64,000 nt of DNA from Paguma larvata (GCA_030068075.1 CM057833.1:44721587-44785586); one strand, 5' to 3'. Counted from the first letter of the stretch, positions 10,575-21,870 are shown. Made by a program: numbers and translations. The notes: a model not told the origin generated them from the sequence alone.

Positions 10575-10990
10575 CAACTGATTTTTTTTTCCTTTCTAAT
10601 TACAAAGTGAAAGATGTTCAAACCTTAAAATCTGGAAAATGCAGGGGAGAAAATGAAGGGAAAATCACCCATAATACATTCCAGGGATAGCTATGGTTTC
10701 ATTGGAGTATACACTCTTCAAAACTTTTCCTAGGTGTAAACACACACAGACAACCATTTCTCAAAAAATGTATTCATGCTGTAAATCTGTAGCTTGCTTC
10801 TTTCTTTTGGCAGCACATTATATATTCTCTTCCATATTGATATTTTTTGGGAACATGATTCTTAGTGGCTGCATATGTCATCATATAGACACATCCATGA
10901 TTCATCTAACCGATCCCCTATCATCAGACAGTTATGACGTTTCCAGTTAAAAACAGTGCAAACAAATATTGAGAATTCCTCATAAAGACA
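10575..10990 (-). mobile_element. L1 (old L1ME-like) 3' UTR fragment
   Basis: 'ttacaaagtgaaagatgttc', 'aaaatcacccataatac', 'tagtggctgcatatgtcat' and 'ctaaccgatcccctatca' follow the complement of an ancient L1 3' region, where 'gctgcataatattcc' and 'accattcccctattg' would be expected. Strongly diverged. Confidence 0.6.
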
Positions 10991-11939
10991 GTAGAAAGAT
11001 GGATTTTCCCTGTGAGAATGCCTCCATGGAGTCTTTCTACACATATCGGAGTGGACATTTCATTATTTCCCCCTCCCCTTGTTCCATTCCCGAAAAGTGC
11101 GGGCTCACAACAGACAAATGTGTGGAAACACATGCAAAATTTACCTCTCCCAATGTCTTTCTTTGGGAGAAACACAGGAGGGCAAAGGAAGGTTGTTTGT
11201 ATGCTCTGGATTACAAAAGAATCCTTGTAAGCTCTGGACATGCTGCCCACGGAAAGCTGAGTGACTGTGAGCAAAGGAGTGAGAAGCAGGAGAATTGGAT
11301 TTATTCCACGAACAGAGGTCACAGTGCAGCACAGAGCAGCCGAACCCTGAGCTGGAGTTCTCACCCAATGTGCGTGAATCTGAAAGCCTGCTCTAGGACC
11401 CAGACAGAGGTTAATTAAACCACAGATGGACAAGGGTTTCTATTTTCACATGCAGTCTGCAATTGGCCAAGAACTTCCTTCTGCAGCAGCTACAACTTTC
11501 ATGGGGTCATCTCCATTAGAAAAAAAACAAGAGGATTTAATTGGGTGCCTCTGCTGCCAACTTGTTTGCAGAATATTTTTTAAGGGAGATTATTTTGGTC
11601 CTGGTATATTCTGGTGCGAGCAAGGCTCATGCTTTATCTTCCATCTGCCTTCTAAACAAGAGGGCTGTGTATACTATCGACTGATTAAATTATTTCTTTA
11701 GAGTACAAAGAAGTATTTGTGATGAAGACAACAGAGAGGGCAAATCAATTATTTACTGAGAAGGCTGCAATATAAATTACATTTGATTAAACTCAGAGAT
11801 AAATCTCAGTGATGGAGGTTTTAAGTGGAATGTGCAGGAACAGACAGTGACTAAGTGCCCCCCGACACTGCTAGTAATGAATGCAAGGGCACGGGCCCAG
11901 CCCTGACACCCCTGGGTTTCTAAAAGAGTCAGCCTTATA
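10991..11939. other. Unique sequence; candidate conserved block at 11430-11830
   Basis: No repeat recognised. 11430-11830 is dense in short transcription-factor-like words, for example 'gcaattggcc' (11459-11468), 'gatttaattggg' and 'gattaaattat', and is free of microsatellites. The 149- and 169-codon frames at 10924-11433 lie on opposite strands of one region and look like chance. Confidence 0.4.
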
Positions 11940-12780
11940 TTCGTCCATGTCACAAACACGTGTTGAATGCCTACTATGCAGCACTGGTCCCAGAGCCAGA
12001 GTACAGTCAGGAACAAGAAGAGAGAGAAAAGAAAGTCCCTGCTCTTCTAGAGCTTCTGATCGAAAAGGGGAAGGAAGATAATAAGCCAGTAAATAAATAA
12101 TGAACGAGATGGGCCCAGACAGTGAAAAGTGTTATGAAGATGATAAAATAGTCTGATGAAATGAAGAGTGACGGGAAGGATTCGTTTAGACAGGCTGGCC
12201 CATGAAGGCATTTCTGTAAAAAATGACATTTGAAAGGAGACGTGAACAACGAGAAAAGGGCAGTCATGCCAGGAGGGAATGTGTTTGGCCTGTTTACAAA
12301 ACAGAGAGAAGCCAGTGTGATCAGAGCAGAGCAGAGCAGAGCAGTCTAGGGGGAGGAGGTGGGAAGTGGCTGCAAAGAAGAGGGAGTCAGGGCTCCTTCC
12401 TGTGCTGCTTTAGAAGGCAGGGCAAGCACTGGGGATCTGGTTCCAGTGCCATCAGAGGCCACTGGGGGCCATCAGGCAGGCATGTGACTCATCTGTTGTA
12501 AAAATTTCTCTGAATGCTATGCAGCAAAAGGGGACAAAATCGACGACAGAGTTCCTGTGTAGTCCAGGTGAGAGACGGGATGAGGATGATGGCGGCAGAC
12601 ACAGAGAAGGGTGGCTGAATCAAGAAACACCATGGAGGGCTGGCAGGTAGGGCTTACTCGTACACTGTCCATGTAAGAAGCAGGAAAATGGAGAAAGCAA
12701 GCACAACAGCTGAGTTTTGGCATCAGGAACTGAGTGGAAGGCGGAGTCACCTCCTGATACCAAGTCATCCCAATCAGTGA
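11940..12780 (-). repeat. Long L2 copy
   Basis: The complement of L2 can be followed for about 800 bases: 'gttgaatgcctactatgca', 'gtccctgctcttctagagc', 'gtctgatgaaatgaagagtg', 'catttgaaaggagacgtg', 'gagaagccagtgtgatca', 'ggccactgggggccat', 'gtgactcatctgtt' and 'caggtgagagacgggatga'. A pentamer expansion (GAGCA/AGCAG) sits at 12324-12345. Confidence 0.75.
12324..12345 (+). repeat. (AGAGC)n short tandem repeat
   Basis: Four to five units of 'agagc' in a row ('cagagcagagcagagcag') inside the L2 copy. Confidence 0.85.
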
Positions 12781-12990
12781 TGGTCACAAAGCCAGTGGAA
12801 CCTGGTGACTTAATGTTCAAAGCCTTTCAAATCCCAGATGTGTGCTGAGCGTGTGGGATTTAAGAAATGCGACCTCCCAATGCCTGCTCCGCTACGAGGG
12901 CTCTGGTCCCGACAAAGTCACTGTAAGTTCCTGATTCACAATACGAAATAGACAAGACCTCCCATGAAAGAAATCAGGAAGTGAGAAATT

Positions 12991-13041
12991 GACAGGTGCC
13001 CCATCGGGTGAACAGGTGCCCTGTCCAGCGAACAGGTGCTC
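12991..13041 (+). repeat. 20-bp repeat with three CAGGTG E-boxes
   Basis: 'acaggtgcc' or 'acaggtgct' occurs three times with an exact 20-base period (CAGGTG at 12993, 13013 and 13033). The spacers 'ccatcggg' and 'ctgtccagc' are diverged. CAGGTG is the E-box recognised by ZEB, Snail and E-protein families. Confidence 0.85.
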
Positions 13042-13689
13042 TTTTTTAAGTTCCTTTCCCTCCAATTTCAATTTGGTACCAGAGTTCAGATTGAACTGTA
13101 CCAAATGCTTGAAACTCCATGGCTTCTTCTCAACTATGATTTTTCTCATATGAAAGGGGCACTGTATTTGTTTGTTTTTGCTTTTTCATTGGTTCTGTAT
13201 TGCTTCTATCTCAGTGAGGGAGTTGAGACCTTGTCTCATTTATCAAGAGCAGACCCCTTCTGAAATGTTTGCCCAGGCTCAGTGACTGAGCTCCAGCTGA
13301 CTGCCCTTCCCCACACAGCGTGTCCTCACAGTGGCCGCATTTGTACAATATGACCCCACCCTCCGACCTCTTTTGATTAAACTGGATGGTGGCAGTTGGT
13401 CCATGCTATGTTGGTTGGAGACTCATCCTTGGGAATTGAAAACTGAAGCACAGAGAGGAGTCAATTTGAACTTGTGACCAGAATCATAACATGGGACTAT
13501 AGAATTCTGGGTAGCCATATTTCCCTGCCTGAGAAAGAGAAAGGTAATCTTATGAAAAAAGCAAAGGGAAAAGATGTTTTGGAAGAAGGGACCACAGAGA
13601 GAAAGTATTGTTGGGATCCTTACTAACTTCGAATCCCTGGGTCATTTGTCCAGAGGCTCAGCTCATACATCCTCTTCCTTAAATTCCGT
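13042..13689. other. Unassigned; possible ancient repeat at 13300-13560
   Basis: 13300-13560 ('ttttgattaaactggatgg', 'gttggtccatgctatg') resembles an interspersed repeat I have seen elsewhere in mammals but cannot name. The rest shows nothing. Confidence 0.35.
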
Positions 13690-13870
13690 GAAACACCTCT
13701 GAGTCCTTATTGATACATCCCCCTGTTATATTTAAGTCCATTCGAATTGACTTTCGTTACTTATAACTAGAAGACTTCCATTAATAATGGGTGTGGATTC
13801 CTGTCTATCTGACTCTCCACCCACTGCTGGGTGGCAGGGACATAGTCACTGAATGCCTGCTAAGGAGAAA
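13690..13870 (+). repeat. Possible L2 fragment
   Basis: 'tccacccactgctgggtgg' followed by 'cagggacatagtcactgaa' has the spacing of the L2 3' region. The upstream part is weak. Confidence 0.35.
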
Positions 13871-14374
13871 AGATGTGAATGGTTACACCCAGTTTGCTGC
13901 CCCGGAAATTTGTGCTTTATGCTGCATTTTCTCTCCCCAGCTTCCCATCTGCTAATAAAGCCACAAAAAGAGAAAGAATTTGGGTTTAGATGATTTCACT
14001 CCCGCTTTTATCACTAAGATCTCCAACCTCAGTCAAATTTTTGTAGTTTATCTCCTTGAATGACTTAGCTTTCAATGAATTTAACATAAACAACTTCTTT
14101 TGGTCCCTTTTCTGCCAATGACAACGACAACAAAAAAACACAGACAGGTCTTTTTTGATCAGATAACAAAAGCATGAATACCAGCAGAGCCTTGCTGATT
14201 TCAACAAAGCGTCTCCCTTCCAAAGATCTCAGTGTAGCGGCAAGTATGATCTTAATGCTTCTTAAAGCACTGTAGTAAATTTCCAGGAAGTATATGTGAC
14301 AGATTTGGACAATCATCAATAGTAGGATACAACAGGTCAATGGAAAACAGAAGTAAGTATTAAATCTTTTTCAG
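13871..14374. other. Unassigned unique-looking sequence
   Basis: Nothing recognised. Frames of 73 and 91 codons on the minus strand overlap one another and have no domain. Confidence 0.4.
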
Positions 14375-14434
14375 TTTAATTCAGTCAACATTTTATGAGT
14401 ATCTTTTACATAACTGACATTGTGCCAGGGATCT
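14375..14434 (-). repeat. L2 3'-end fragment
   Basis: 'ttcagtcaacattttatga' and 'cattgtgccagggatctgg' match the complement of the L2 3' end. Confidence 0.6.
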
Positions 14435-14650
14435 GGGGCCACCATTTATTAGGCACCTACTGTGTTCCAGGTAGAGTGGTAGACATTTTCACATAGATTC
14501 CTTTTCATATGGCCCATACACCAGCCCTTTGTGGCAGTTGTGAGCTCATTTTGTGCAGATGAGGTGAAGAAACCTGCCCAGGGTTCACACAGCTAATAAG
14601 GAGATGTGATTCATCCAGCATCCACTCCAGCTATGCTTGTTTCCACTTCT
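14435..14650 (-). repeat. MIR, nearly full length
   Basis: 'catttattaggcacctactg', 'gtgttccaggtagagtgg', 'gtgcagatgaggtgaagaaa', 'ttcacacagctaataagg' and 'ttccacttctgttttcc' run through the whole complement MIR. Confidence 0.8.
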
Positions 14651-14989
14651 GTTTTCCACTCTACCTAAGTTGCTCCCCTGATGAGATGAGTCTGATGGAA
14701 TTACTCCTTTTAAGAGGTCCCCAGACCAGTGGAAGGAACACAGTTTCATAAAAGGGAAAGCTTCATAAACAAAGGTGTCACCAATGTGCAAAGACAGCTC
14801 CAGGAAAGAATTGCACATTCTGATGGATGGGACAGGGGCTGGCTGCATGGACGGGGTGGCATTTTGATGGGACACTAAGTGATGTTAAGGATCCGAGAGA
14901 AAATTTTTTACAAGAATGCTGACAATATGGAAATATCCATTATTCTACACTTATTCAGTAAGGGCAGGGAAAATGGTGAAAAGACATCA
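14651..14989. other. Unassigned sequence
   Basis: No landmark recognised between two MIR copies. Confidence 0.4.
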
Positions 14990-15185
14990 TAATTAAGGAC
15001 CAATTATGCAATGTGTATGCCATTAATGACCCTATGAGGGAGGTACTATTATTTTTTCAGTTTTAGAGACAAGGAAAGTAATGTTCACAGGGGAAAGGTA
15101 ACTTCTTCCATGTCACACAATCTTCATTTGCTTGTTGATTATTTCAAATCCAGGATGCTCAGTAAGTAATGTATTTTCCCCACTA
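14990..15185 (-). repeat. MIR relic
   Basis: 'ccctatgagggaggtacta' then 'gttttagagacaaggaaag' and 'cttccatgtcacacaatc' in complement-MIR order. Confidence 0.7.
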
Positions 15186-15249
15186 AACCATGTCTTCTGA
15201 AAAAGTGAAAGACAAAAAAGAATAAAGGAAGAAAGAAAGAGCTACATAT

Positions 15250-15530
15250 TACGGGTGCAATGAATTATAAGGTCATTCTCTACCCTCAAGGAATTTACAA
15301 TCAAGTCAGGGAAGTAAAACATAAACCTCTGAAAAGTGAAACAAGAAATCAAGAGAGAAAAACAAGTCAAGAACAATAGAAGTCATGGCCCAGGTCAGCT
15401 CAGGAATAACTAGCATATATATTATACTGAGCAGTGTCCTAGGGGGTTGGGGGAGAGAAACAGGATTTTGAAGCAAGGTCCTTGGAGGGAGTTTTCAGAG
15501 AGAGGTGGAGCTGAAACCAGATCTCCCTTC
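15250..15530 (-). repeat. L2 fragment
   Basis: 'tctaccctcaaggaattta' (the L2 'gccctcatggagctta' site) followed by 'ttttgaagcaaggtcctt' and 'ggagggagttttcagag'. Parts between are degraded. Confidence 0.5.
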
Positions 15531-15624
15531 CTATGCATAATTCACATGAAGTGAGGGGAGGGGGCATGGAGGACCACTCTTAGCCAGAATTAAAGGCAAA
15601 ATTGAGGTGGTTAAAGTTGCTGGG

Positions 15625-15860
15625 AATTTTGTATAGTAGTAACTGCTCCACATTACTGGGCATCCCTCATGAGCAGGAATGGTACTAGGCACACTGTAGA
15701 TGATGCCCACATACAGAAAAGAACCTGAGATTCGGAGAAGGGCACGAGTTGTCCAAGGCAGATGGCCAGCAAGGCTGGGGGTGGGGAGCCAGCAGACAGA
15801 CGTGCCTGTCTGACTCCAAAGTTCATGCTCTTTCCGCTCCACTCCACTACCTGTGCCTTC
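15625..15860 (-). repeat. MIR, nearly full length
   Basis: 'aatggtactaggcacactg', 'acctgagattcggagaag', 'gttgtccaaggcagatgg', 'cctgtctgactccaaag' and 'ttcatgctctttccgctcc' cover core and head in reverse. Confidence 0.8.
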
Positions 15861-16249
15861 TAGGCTCAGATTTTGAAGGATTCTGAAAACCACCCTAGAT
15901 TTTCTCTGTGAGCATTATGGATGTCTCTGTTCAGGAACAATATTATAACACGATCAGAGCCATGTTAAAGAGAAAATGGGTAAGCCTGGTTTCAATAAGG
16001 GGATTTGAGGTAGGGAACACCATTATTTTACTCCCTGTTTCAGGAAAGAAATCAATGAGAAGTGAAGAATCTCAAAGGCAATGTCAGTATACTGACAGTC
16101 CACAGACTTGAGTAATCTGGTTCCAAATTCACTAAAAAGGAGACAGCCACAGCAAAGATCACTGAGGAGAGTTAATGTCATGATATGCTCTCACGCAGGT
16201 AAAGTCATTAAGGACTTAATGACTCCAATGGGCCTTATTCCATGCCACT
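15861..16249. other. Unassigned sequence
   Basis: Nothing recognised beyond short frames of 67 and 81 codons without domains. Confidence 0.4.
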
Positions 16250-16700
16250 TTCCTTGGCCCCTCTATATAACTGCACATCTCAGTGTCCCCTCCTTCTTGG
16301 AGAAGTTGTCCCTTTTATGCTTCTGTGACTCTCTTAGTCTCCTTCTTTCTTGACATGGTCATCCTTTTCTTTCTAAATCCTAAATGGAGGTACTGTCTAA
16401 TGTTCTATCCACGGTCTTCTTTTTTTTTTTCCCTTGTCAATCTCACCCTCTCTTATATGACACTCTAAACAACATATTGAGCTCTCACACCTCTCCTGAG
16501 CTCCATGTCCACATTCCCATCTGCCTTCTACATGCTGGTGCCTGAATTTCTTACAGTGACCAAAATTAAGTAGGTATGGAAAGGCGATGGCCCATTTCTC
16601 CTTTACTCAAACTGCCCTTCTCTCTTCATGGTGGCTCTGCTGCCGCCCCTGACAGCATCACCACCCCATGAAGTCTCAACAGGCCAAGCTAAAGAGTAGT
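16250..16700 (+). repeat. L2/CR1-class LINE fragment
   Basis: CT-rich sequence with 'tctatccacggtcttctt', 'cctctcttatatgacactc' and 'ccacattcccatctgcc' follows the mid-body of a mammal-wide L2/CR1 LINE. Exact family not determined. Confidence 0.45.
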
Positions 16701-17099
16701 GGCAATCACCTACCAGTGCATTACAGCAACGTCGGCAGCACCACCCAGCACACTGCAGAGTTATTTGCAGGTCTGATGCACCAAGTGGGATTCTTAGTCA
16801 TTGTTACATATTCTGTGTCTAGGAGAGTCCCCAGCACAATGCAGATAACGTTTGTCAAGTAAGCGCACGCCATGGGCAGTCTACCCTTCATCCAAGGTAG
16901 AAGCTTTGGAGAGACTTTTGATTTCTCCTCTTTTCCTTACCATGCCTTTTGCACAGATTCTAAGAATTATAAATAATATTTCTAAACTTTCATCATTGTC
17001 CCCACACTTTTGATCCGCATACCTTACCTGGATAATTCCATGGTCTACAGATTTACCTGTTTACACTTTCTCCCCACTCCAATTCATTTGTTAGAGAAC

Positions 17100-17214
17100 G
17101 ACAAGATTTCTCTGCAGACAGTACATTTTGATGGTGTCATTTCATTATTCAAAGTCTTCAGGGGTTCCACTTTTCTTCAAATCAAACCAAATAGTAATTT
17201 CTCATCTGTTTATT
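17100..17214 (+). repeat. Possible L2 fragment
   Basis: 'attcaaagtcttcagggg' followed by 'ttccacttttcttcaaatc' resembles the L2 'cccttcagtggctcccca' site. Confidence 0.4.
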
Positions 17215-17340
17215 CTGTATTTCATCAAATATGTACGGTACACTGACTTGCTAAGCACTGGGAAGTTAGGGGTGAACCAGAAGGACAAATCCCTTGCCCT
17301 CGTAAAGATCATAGTCTTTTTGGTCGGAAAGAAAGTCAGT
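17215..17340 (-). repeat. L2 3'-end fragment
   Basis: 'atttcatcaaatatgtacgg', 'ttgctaagcactgggaag', 'ggtgaaccagaaggacaaat' and 'cccttgccctcgtaaagat' are in the order of the complement of L2. Confidence 0.7.
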
Positions 17341-17884
17341 TTATTCTTCCTCACTAGGGTATGCCCCAACACAAGCTCTCTGCATCAGCCAAATGAAGCC
17401 CAGTGAAATCCAGGCCCCAGGATACATCCCACATGCCTGCGCATCTGTGTCTTTTCCCACACCGTTTTTATTTGTCGGGAGTCAGAGCCTGTCTGACCGC
17501 ATCTGCCAGGTCTACTCTGTACCTGTCACCTTTCTGTTCGCAACTTCTGCCGGCTAGTCCAGAATTTGGGGTCTTACCTCCCAATTCTCTCTTAAGCGAT
17601 TAACTTAGACACTTCCAAAATGATGTTTTCCCCTCCATCTCTCTCCTTTAGTCTGTTAATTCCATTCCCAGACATTACCAAATGTCTCTTTATCTCACAC
17701 TGAGACGTTTCTTGATAAAGATTAAACACCGAAACAAGTACATACACCTTAAACCACAGACATCAACTCATTTACAAAACATAGTTTTCTGCAATCTAGT
17801 CACAGACGGAGTCATCGCCAACCTCACAGGTGTGTGTACCCTGTTAGAAGTTGCAGAGAAACTCTTCGACAAGTTCTTTTTCTT
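17341..17884. other. Unassigned sequence
   Basis: 17400-17600 is C/T-rich and could be a decayed L2, but no landmark is convincing. The 101-codon frame at 17682-17987 enters the next MIR. Confidence 0.35.
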
Positions 17885-18120
17885 CTGTTTGCTAGTATTT
17901 GTGGAACCCTTAACTATGTGCCAGGCTTTGTGTAAATATTTTGCAAGCATTGCTTCATTGATTTCTCACGGAAATCCTATAACATAGACATGGTCATCCC
18001 CAGTTTATAGATGAGGAAACCATGGCTTACAGAGGTGGAAGGCCTTAACCAAAGTTATGCAGATTGCTGGACCTTACAGGAACTCAAGTAATGTAATTTT
18101 TAACCACTAGCAACATACTG
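17885..18120 (-). repeat. MIR, nearly full length
   Basis: 'aactatgtgccaggctttg', 'atcctataacatagacatgg', 'agtttatagatgaggaaacc' and 'ggccttaaccaaagttatgc' trace the complement MIR. Confidence 0.85.
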
Positions 18121-18124
18121 CTCC

Positions 18125-18222
18125 CCTTAGGGAGCTTACTTACGTACATTAGTATGTAATTAGTAGATATAATATGCTTAGCTAAGTGCTGGACACATAG
18201 TAATCATTCAATAAATGTGACA
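18125..18222 (+). repeat. MIR/L2 tail fragment
   Basis: 'gctggacacatagtaatca' followed by 'ttcaataaatgtgac' is the shared MIR/L2 tail in forward orientation. Confidence 0.5.
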
Positions 18223-18269
18223 GATGAGAACTGGGGGGAAAGAAAACAGGCTGACAGATAAACACACAA

Positions 18270-18475
18270 GTGCAAGGCATATTCACATACACTACTGTAC
18301 AAACTCCTGGCGACAGACCTGTCACAGGTACTTATTATTAACCTATTTTACAAATAAAGAAACTGAGATTCTGGCAGGTGCAGGGGCTTTGATACATTTT
18401 CCCACCTAATAGCTCGGCAGGTGCAGGGTTGGAATCTAAATGTCTGAGTGCAGCTCCAGTGCCCTCTGATAGGAC
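18270..18475 (-). repeat. MIR relic
   Basis: 'ggtacttattattaacc', 'ttacaaataaagaaactgag' and 'aatagctcggcaggtgca' are the complement core and head. The word 'ggcaggtgcaggg' occurs twice inside it. Confidence 0.7.
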
Positions 18476-19656
18476 CCCATTGTCTCTTTCCTCTCCCAAA
18501 CCTACACACACCTCATCCTCTTTGTATTCCAGCAGTGTCTAGGAAAACAAAAGGGATTGCTCTATTCCTCAAAAGGCTGGTATAGATGTGAGTTTTGGAG
18601 AGGTCATGGGTTGGCTACTTTTGCTCTCAGTCTCTGCATGGAAATCACCCACAGGTGTGAGGCTTTTGATACTTCAAAAATCCCCTCTCTGCTGGAATTT
18701 TGCAGCCTGTGGGCGGCTCGCTCTGCGGGGTCCTGGCTCCCTCACTGGTGTCTGGAACACTTGAAGGAGGCCGAGATCCTAGGTTCTCAGATCAAGGCAA
18801 AGGGTTCAATATGGATCGGTAAAAAAGAAAGGACTGTGTTTTGCATTGTGGCTGGAAAACTCTCCTCTGAGTCACTGGACGCAGTGCTGCTGGTTCCCAG
18901 AGCCTGAATTTCTTTACACTGAAACCACTAAGAGTAGTGATACCGATGCTATTGTCAGGCCAGGCAGAGATTCCTCCATAGGACATCAAACAGACAGCAA
19001 AGCTGGATCCAAAAGGGCCGATTTCAAGGAAATGCCAGTGAAGCCCTGAGACACAACCTTGATCATGAACCCAGAAGGAGATCCAGCTTGAATTTCAAAA
19101 TGGTTCAATTTCTAGGAATGACTAAGTGAGGTGGTTTGTGCTCACTTAATACAATGCAGACCACTCAGGATGTTTCCAGGGAAGGCCTCTCTCTCCACCT
19201 CCCGCTGTCTCCATGACACCTGCGGGTGTCTTTTCCTGCTAGAGGAGAAACAGCAGGCCTAGAAGGAAAGAATCCCTCTCTTCCCAACTCTCGAGATGCC
19301 TTAAAAAATGTTATTTCAAAATGACAAGAATGGCGACATGTTTATATCTGCGGTTCCTTTTCAGGTCGGCCTCACGAGGCAGTTCTGACTGTCAAATCTT
19401 CCGCAGCGGGATGTGTGTGCCGAAGGTAACTCCAGGCACTACCCAGAGGATTAAAAACTACATACTGCATATCACAGAGGACAAGTCTTGTGCCTGCTCT
19501 CTCTGGAATATCAGAGATGGATGTGCTGCCTACCTCGGCCTATAGTCCCTGCCCCCAGAGGGTCCAGCACCACGCTTATTTGATTATATTTGAAGGAAGC
19601 CACTGGAGGAGGAAGGATAAGGGAGAAGTAAGTAAAGTAGTAAAACGACTGACAGG
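18476..19656. other. Unassigned unique sequence
   Basis: About 1.2 kb with no recognised repeat. The 116-codon frame at 18557-18907 has no recognisable domain, and I see no convincing splice-site framing. Confidence 0.45.
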
Positions 19657-20356
19657 TGTGCTTCGGTTTCTTAGGGCTATTGGAACAAACACCACAAACT
19701 GAGTGCCTTTAAGCAACAGAAATGATAGTCTTTTTTTTTTTTTAATTAAAAAAATTAATGTTTATTTGTTTTTGAGAGAGAGACAGAATGTGAGTGGGGG
19801 AGGGGCAGAGAGCGAGAGAGACACAGAATCTGAAGCAGGCTCCAGGCTCTAAGCTGTCAGCACAGAGCCCAATGTGGGGTCCGAGCCCATGAACTGTGAG
19901 ATCGTGACCTGAGCCCACGCTGGACGCTTAACCAAATGAGCCACCCAGATGCCCCAGAAAATTGATAGTCTTAACAGTTCTAGAAGTTCAAGAGTGAGGT
20001 GACAGCAGGGTGGGCTCTTGCTGAGGGCTGAGAGGGAGTCAGTTCCAGGCCTCCTGCCTGGCTGTTGCTGCCAATCTGTAGTGTCCCTGGGCTTACAGAT
20101 GTACCATGCAGATCTCTGCCACATCCTCAAGCGGCATTCTCCCTGCATGTCTATCTCCGTACTAATTTCCCTTTTGTGTGAGGACACCAGTCATGTGGGA
20201 TCAGGGCCCGCCCCAATGATCTCATCATAACTAATTACATCTGCAAGGGCTCTATTTGCACAGAAGGTCACTTTCTGAGGTACCAGGAGTTAGGACTTTT
20301 GTACATCCATTTTCTTCTAGGGGAAGGAGGTGGGAACATAACTCTATCCACAACAC
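19657..20356 (-). mobile_element. MLT1-type MaLR LTR, split by a SINE
   Basis: 'tcttagggctattggaac' with 'ccacaaactgagtgcctt' is the complement of the LTR 3' end. Beyond the SINE come 'ttctagaagttcaagagt', 'aggacaccagtcatgtg', 'cataactaattacatctgc' and 'tctgaggtaccaggagtta'. It ends near 'atccacaaca', the complement of the LTR start. No partner LTR or internal region, so a solo LTR. Confidence 0.85.
19731..19955 (-). mobile_element. CAN-SINE inside the MLT1 LTR
   Basis: T-tract, 'tgtttatttgtttttgagag', a GA-rich body, then 'gagatcgtgacctgagcc' and 'aaccaaatgagccaccca' (complement of the tRNA-like head). Target duplication of LTR sequence: 'agaaatgatagtc' at 19718 and 'agaaaattgatagtc' at 19956. 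Belongs to the 'ctgacagct' subfamily. Confidence 0.95.
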
Positions 20357-20570
20357 AGGTGTTTTATCAGTGTTGCCTTGTTTAGTCTTCACAACAATTC
20401 CATGGAAACCCCCCACACATTATGCTTCTCTTTCTACTCATGAGGAAGTGGGGGCTCACTAAGGTAAAATGATCTGGCCAACTTGCATAGTGAGGATGGA
20501 GCTAACATTTGAACCTGAACCTGATGACCCGCTCTGTGCTCTCCGCGCTATGTGACCTTCAACTGTGGTA
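20357..20570 (-). repeat. MIR relic
   Basis: 'cttgtttagtcttcacaaca', 'tactcatgaggaagtggg' and 'cttgcatagtgaggatgga' correspond to the complement MIR, ending in head-like 'gctctgtgctctccgc'. Confidence 0.7.
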
Positions 20571-21174
20571 AAACACTCAGTTCCCAGGTCTGCCTGCTGT
20601 CACTGATGACTGGTCCCGAGCATCAGTGTTCATAATGAGCCCCCTGCATCAGAAAGCACAACCGCATGTCACAGGTACAGTGATCAGAGGCTCGCGGCCC
20701 TTGGTATCAGCCGCTTACCCCTGAAACAGTGTGAATAGGAAACCATGGGGTTATTAAAGCCAGAACCAGCCCTGAGGGGGAGACAGAGTCTAATTGCCAG
20801 AGAGAGAGAAGCAGATGAGAGAGGAGAGCACATTCTGTGGCTCACTCTAGGCAGCTCTCTCAAATTAAAGCAAGTTAAAGCAAAAACAGTCTTCCTCCTG
20901 ACATTGCATAAAAGCCATTTCATTTCTTTATTACTTGGCGCAGGGCCCAAACAACATTTTACTTTAGATGAGGTTTGGCAAAAGAATTTGATTCTTATTA
21001 ACAGAGTTGCCAATAATGGGAACAGCACTTTTATATTCACCAAAAAGGAAGAACTGTAGTAATTTCGGTCGATGCAGGAAAACATAAGGCTCTTTGCATT
21101 TGCAAGTCTAGAATTTCATAGAATTAGTTCTAAAAATGAACAGGATATGGCCACTGTCCTTAAGAAGTTCCTAG
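20571..21174. other. Unassigned unique sequence
   Basis: Nothing recognised. Frames of 104 and 133 codons face each other on opposite strands over 20684-21085, which is typical of chance. Confidence 0.4.
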
Positions 21175-21339
21175 AATTGGGAGATGGGTAAAACAGGCGA
21201 TGGGGATTAAGAGAGCACTTGTGGCGGTGAGTACTGGGTGAAGCATCCAAGTATTGAATCACTACATGGTACACCTGAAACTAATGTAAGATGGTTTGTT
21301 AACTATACTGGAATTTAAAATTTAAAAAAAGAAAAGAGA
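21175..21339 (+). mobile_element. Carnivore L1, extreme 3' end
   Basis: 'agtactgggtgaagcatcc', 'tattgaatcactacatgg', 'tacacctgaaactaatg', 'ttaactatactggaattta' and an A-rich tail match the last 150 bases of carnivore L1. A near-perfect target duplication ('aagaagttcctag' at 21162, 'aagaagttcccag' at 21340) frames it: a 5'-truncated retrotransposition. Confidence 0.9.
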
Positions 21340-21689
21340 AAGAAGTTCCCAGGAGGAAAACCGTGTTTGGTTCCTTTTGCAAGCATCTTCTTGTTTGGTA
21401 GCAAATCTCTGCACAAGAAGTTTGACAAATTGATTGCAGGTGGCAGGATGGACTGCCCGCCAGCCACACCCCCCCCCCAAAAAAAAGAAGATTCCAGAGA
21501 AGTGCCTGAGAAAATCAGTCTGACTTAGACTTTTGACCCCACAATCCCCATCAGGATCTAGTCCCTGACCTATTAGACTTGGTGCCTTTCCACACACCAT
21601 CCCTTAGTATCTGCTCTTGGTATCCTGACTCCAGACACAGGTCTCCTGCCCTTCCTTACGAGTTATCCCATCCCTGTCCAGCTGCAAAG
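21340..21689. other. Unassigned sequence
   Basis: Apart from a C8/A-rich junction near 21471-21486, nothing recognised. Confidence 0.4.
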
Positions 21690-21870
21690 AATTAAAACAC
21701 ATTTCCTAAAGCCTACTAGATGCTAAGCAATATAATGGAGACAGAATAGCGTGACTAAGACATGCTCTTTATCTCCAGGGCTCATATTCTAGTGAAAAAA
21801 CTAAAGATTTAAACCACTGATAACAATCCCATAAAAATATGTTGGTTAAATCGCTCATAGTGAGAAAAGA
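21690..21870 (-). repeat. L2 fragment
   Basis: 'gcctactagatgctaagca', 'gtgactaagacatgctctt' and 'cagggctcatattctagtg' follow the complement of the L2 3' end. Confidence 0.7.

Noticed and set aside
10924..11433. 169-codon minus frame facing a 149-codon plus frame
   Set aside because: Both strands open over the same bases, with no domain or splice context, indicates chance.
12324..12345. Direct-repeat array of CRISPR type
   Set aside because: Units are 5 bases with no spacers. It is a microsatellite in mammalian DNA.
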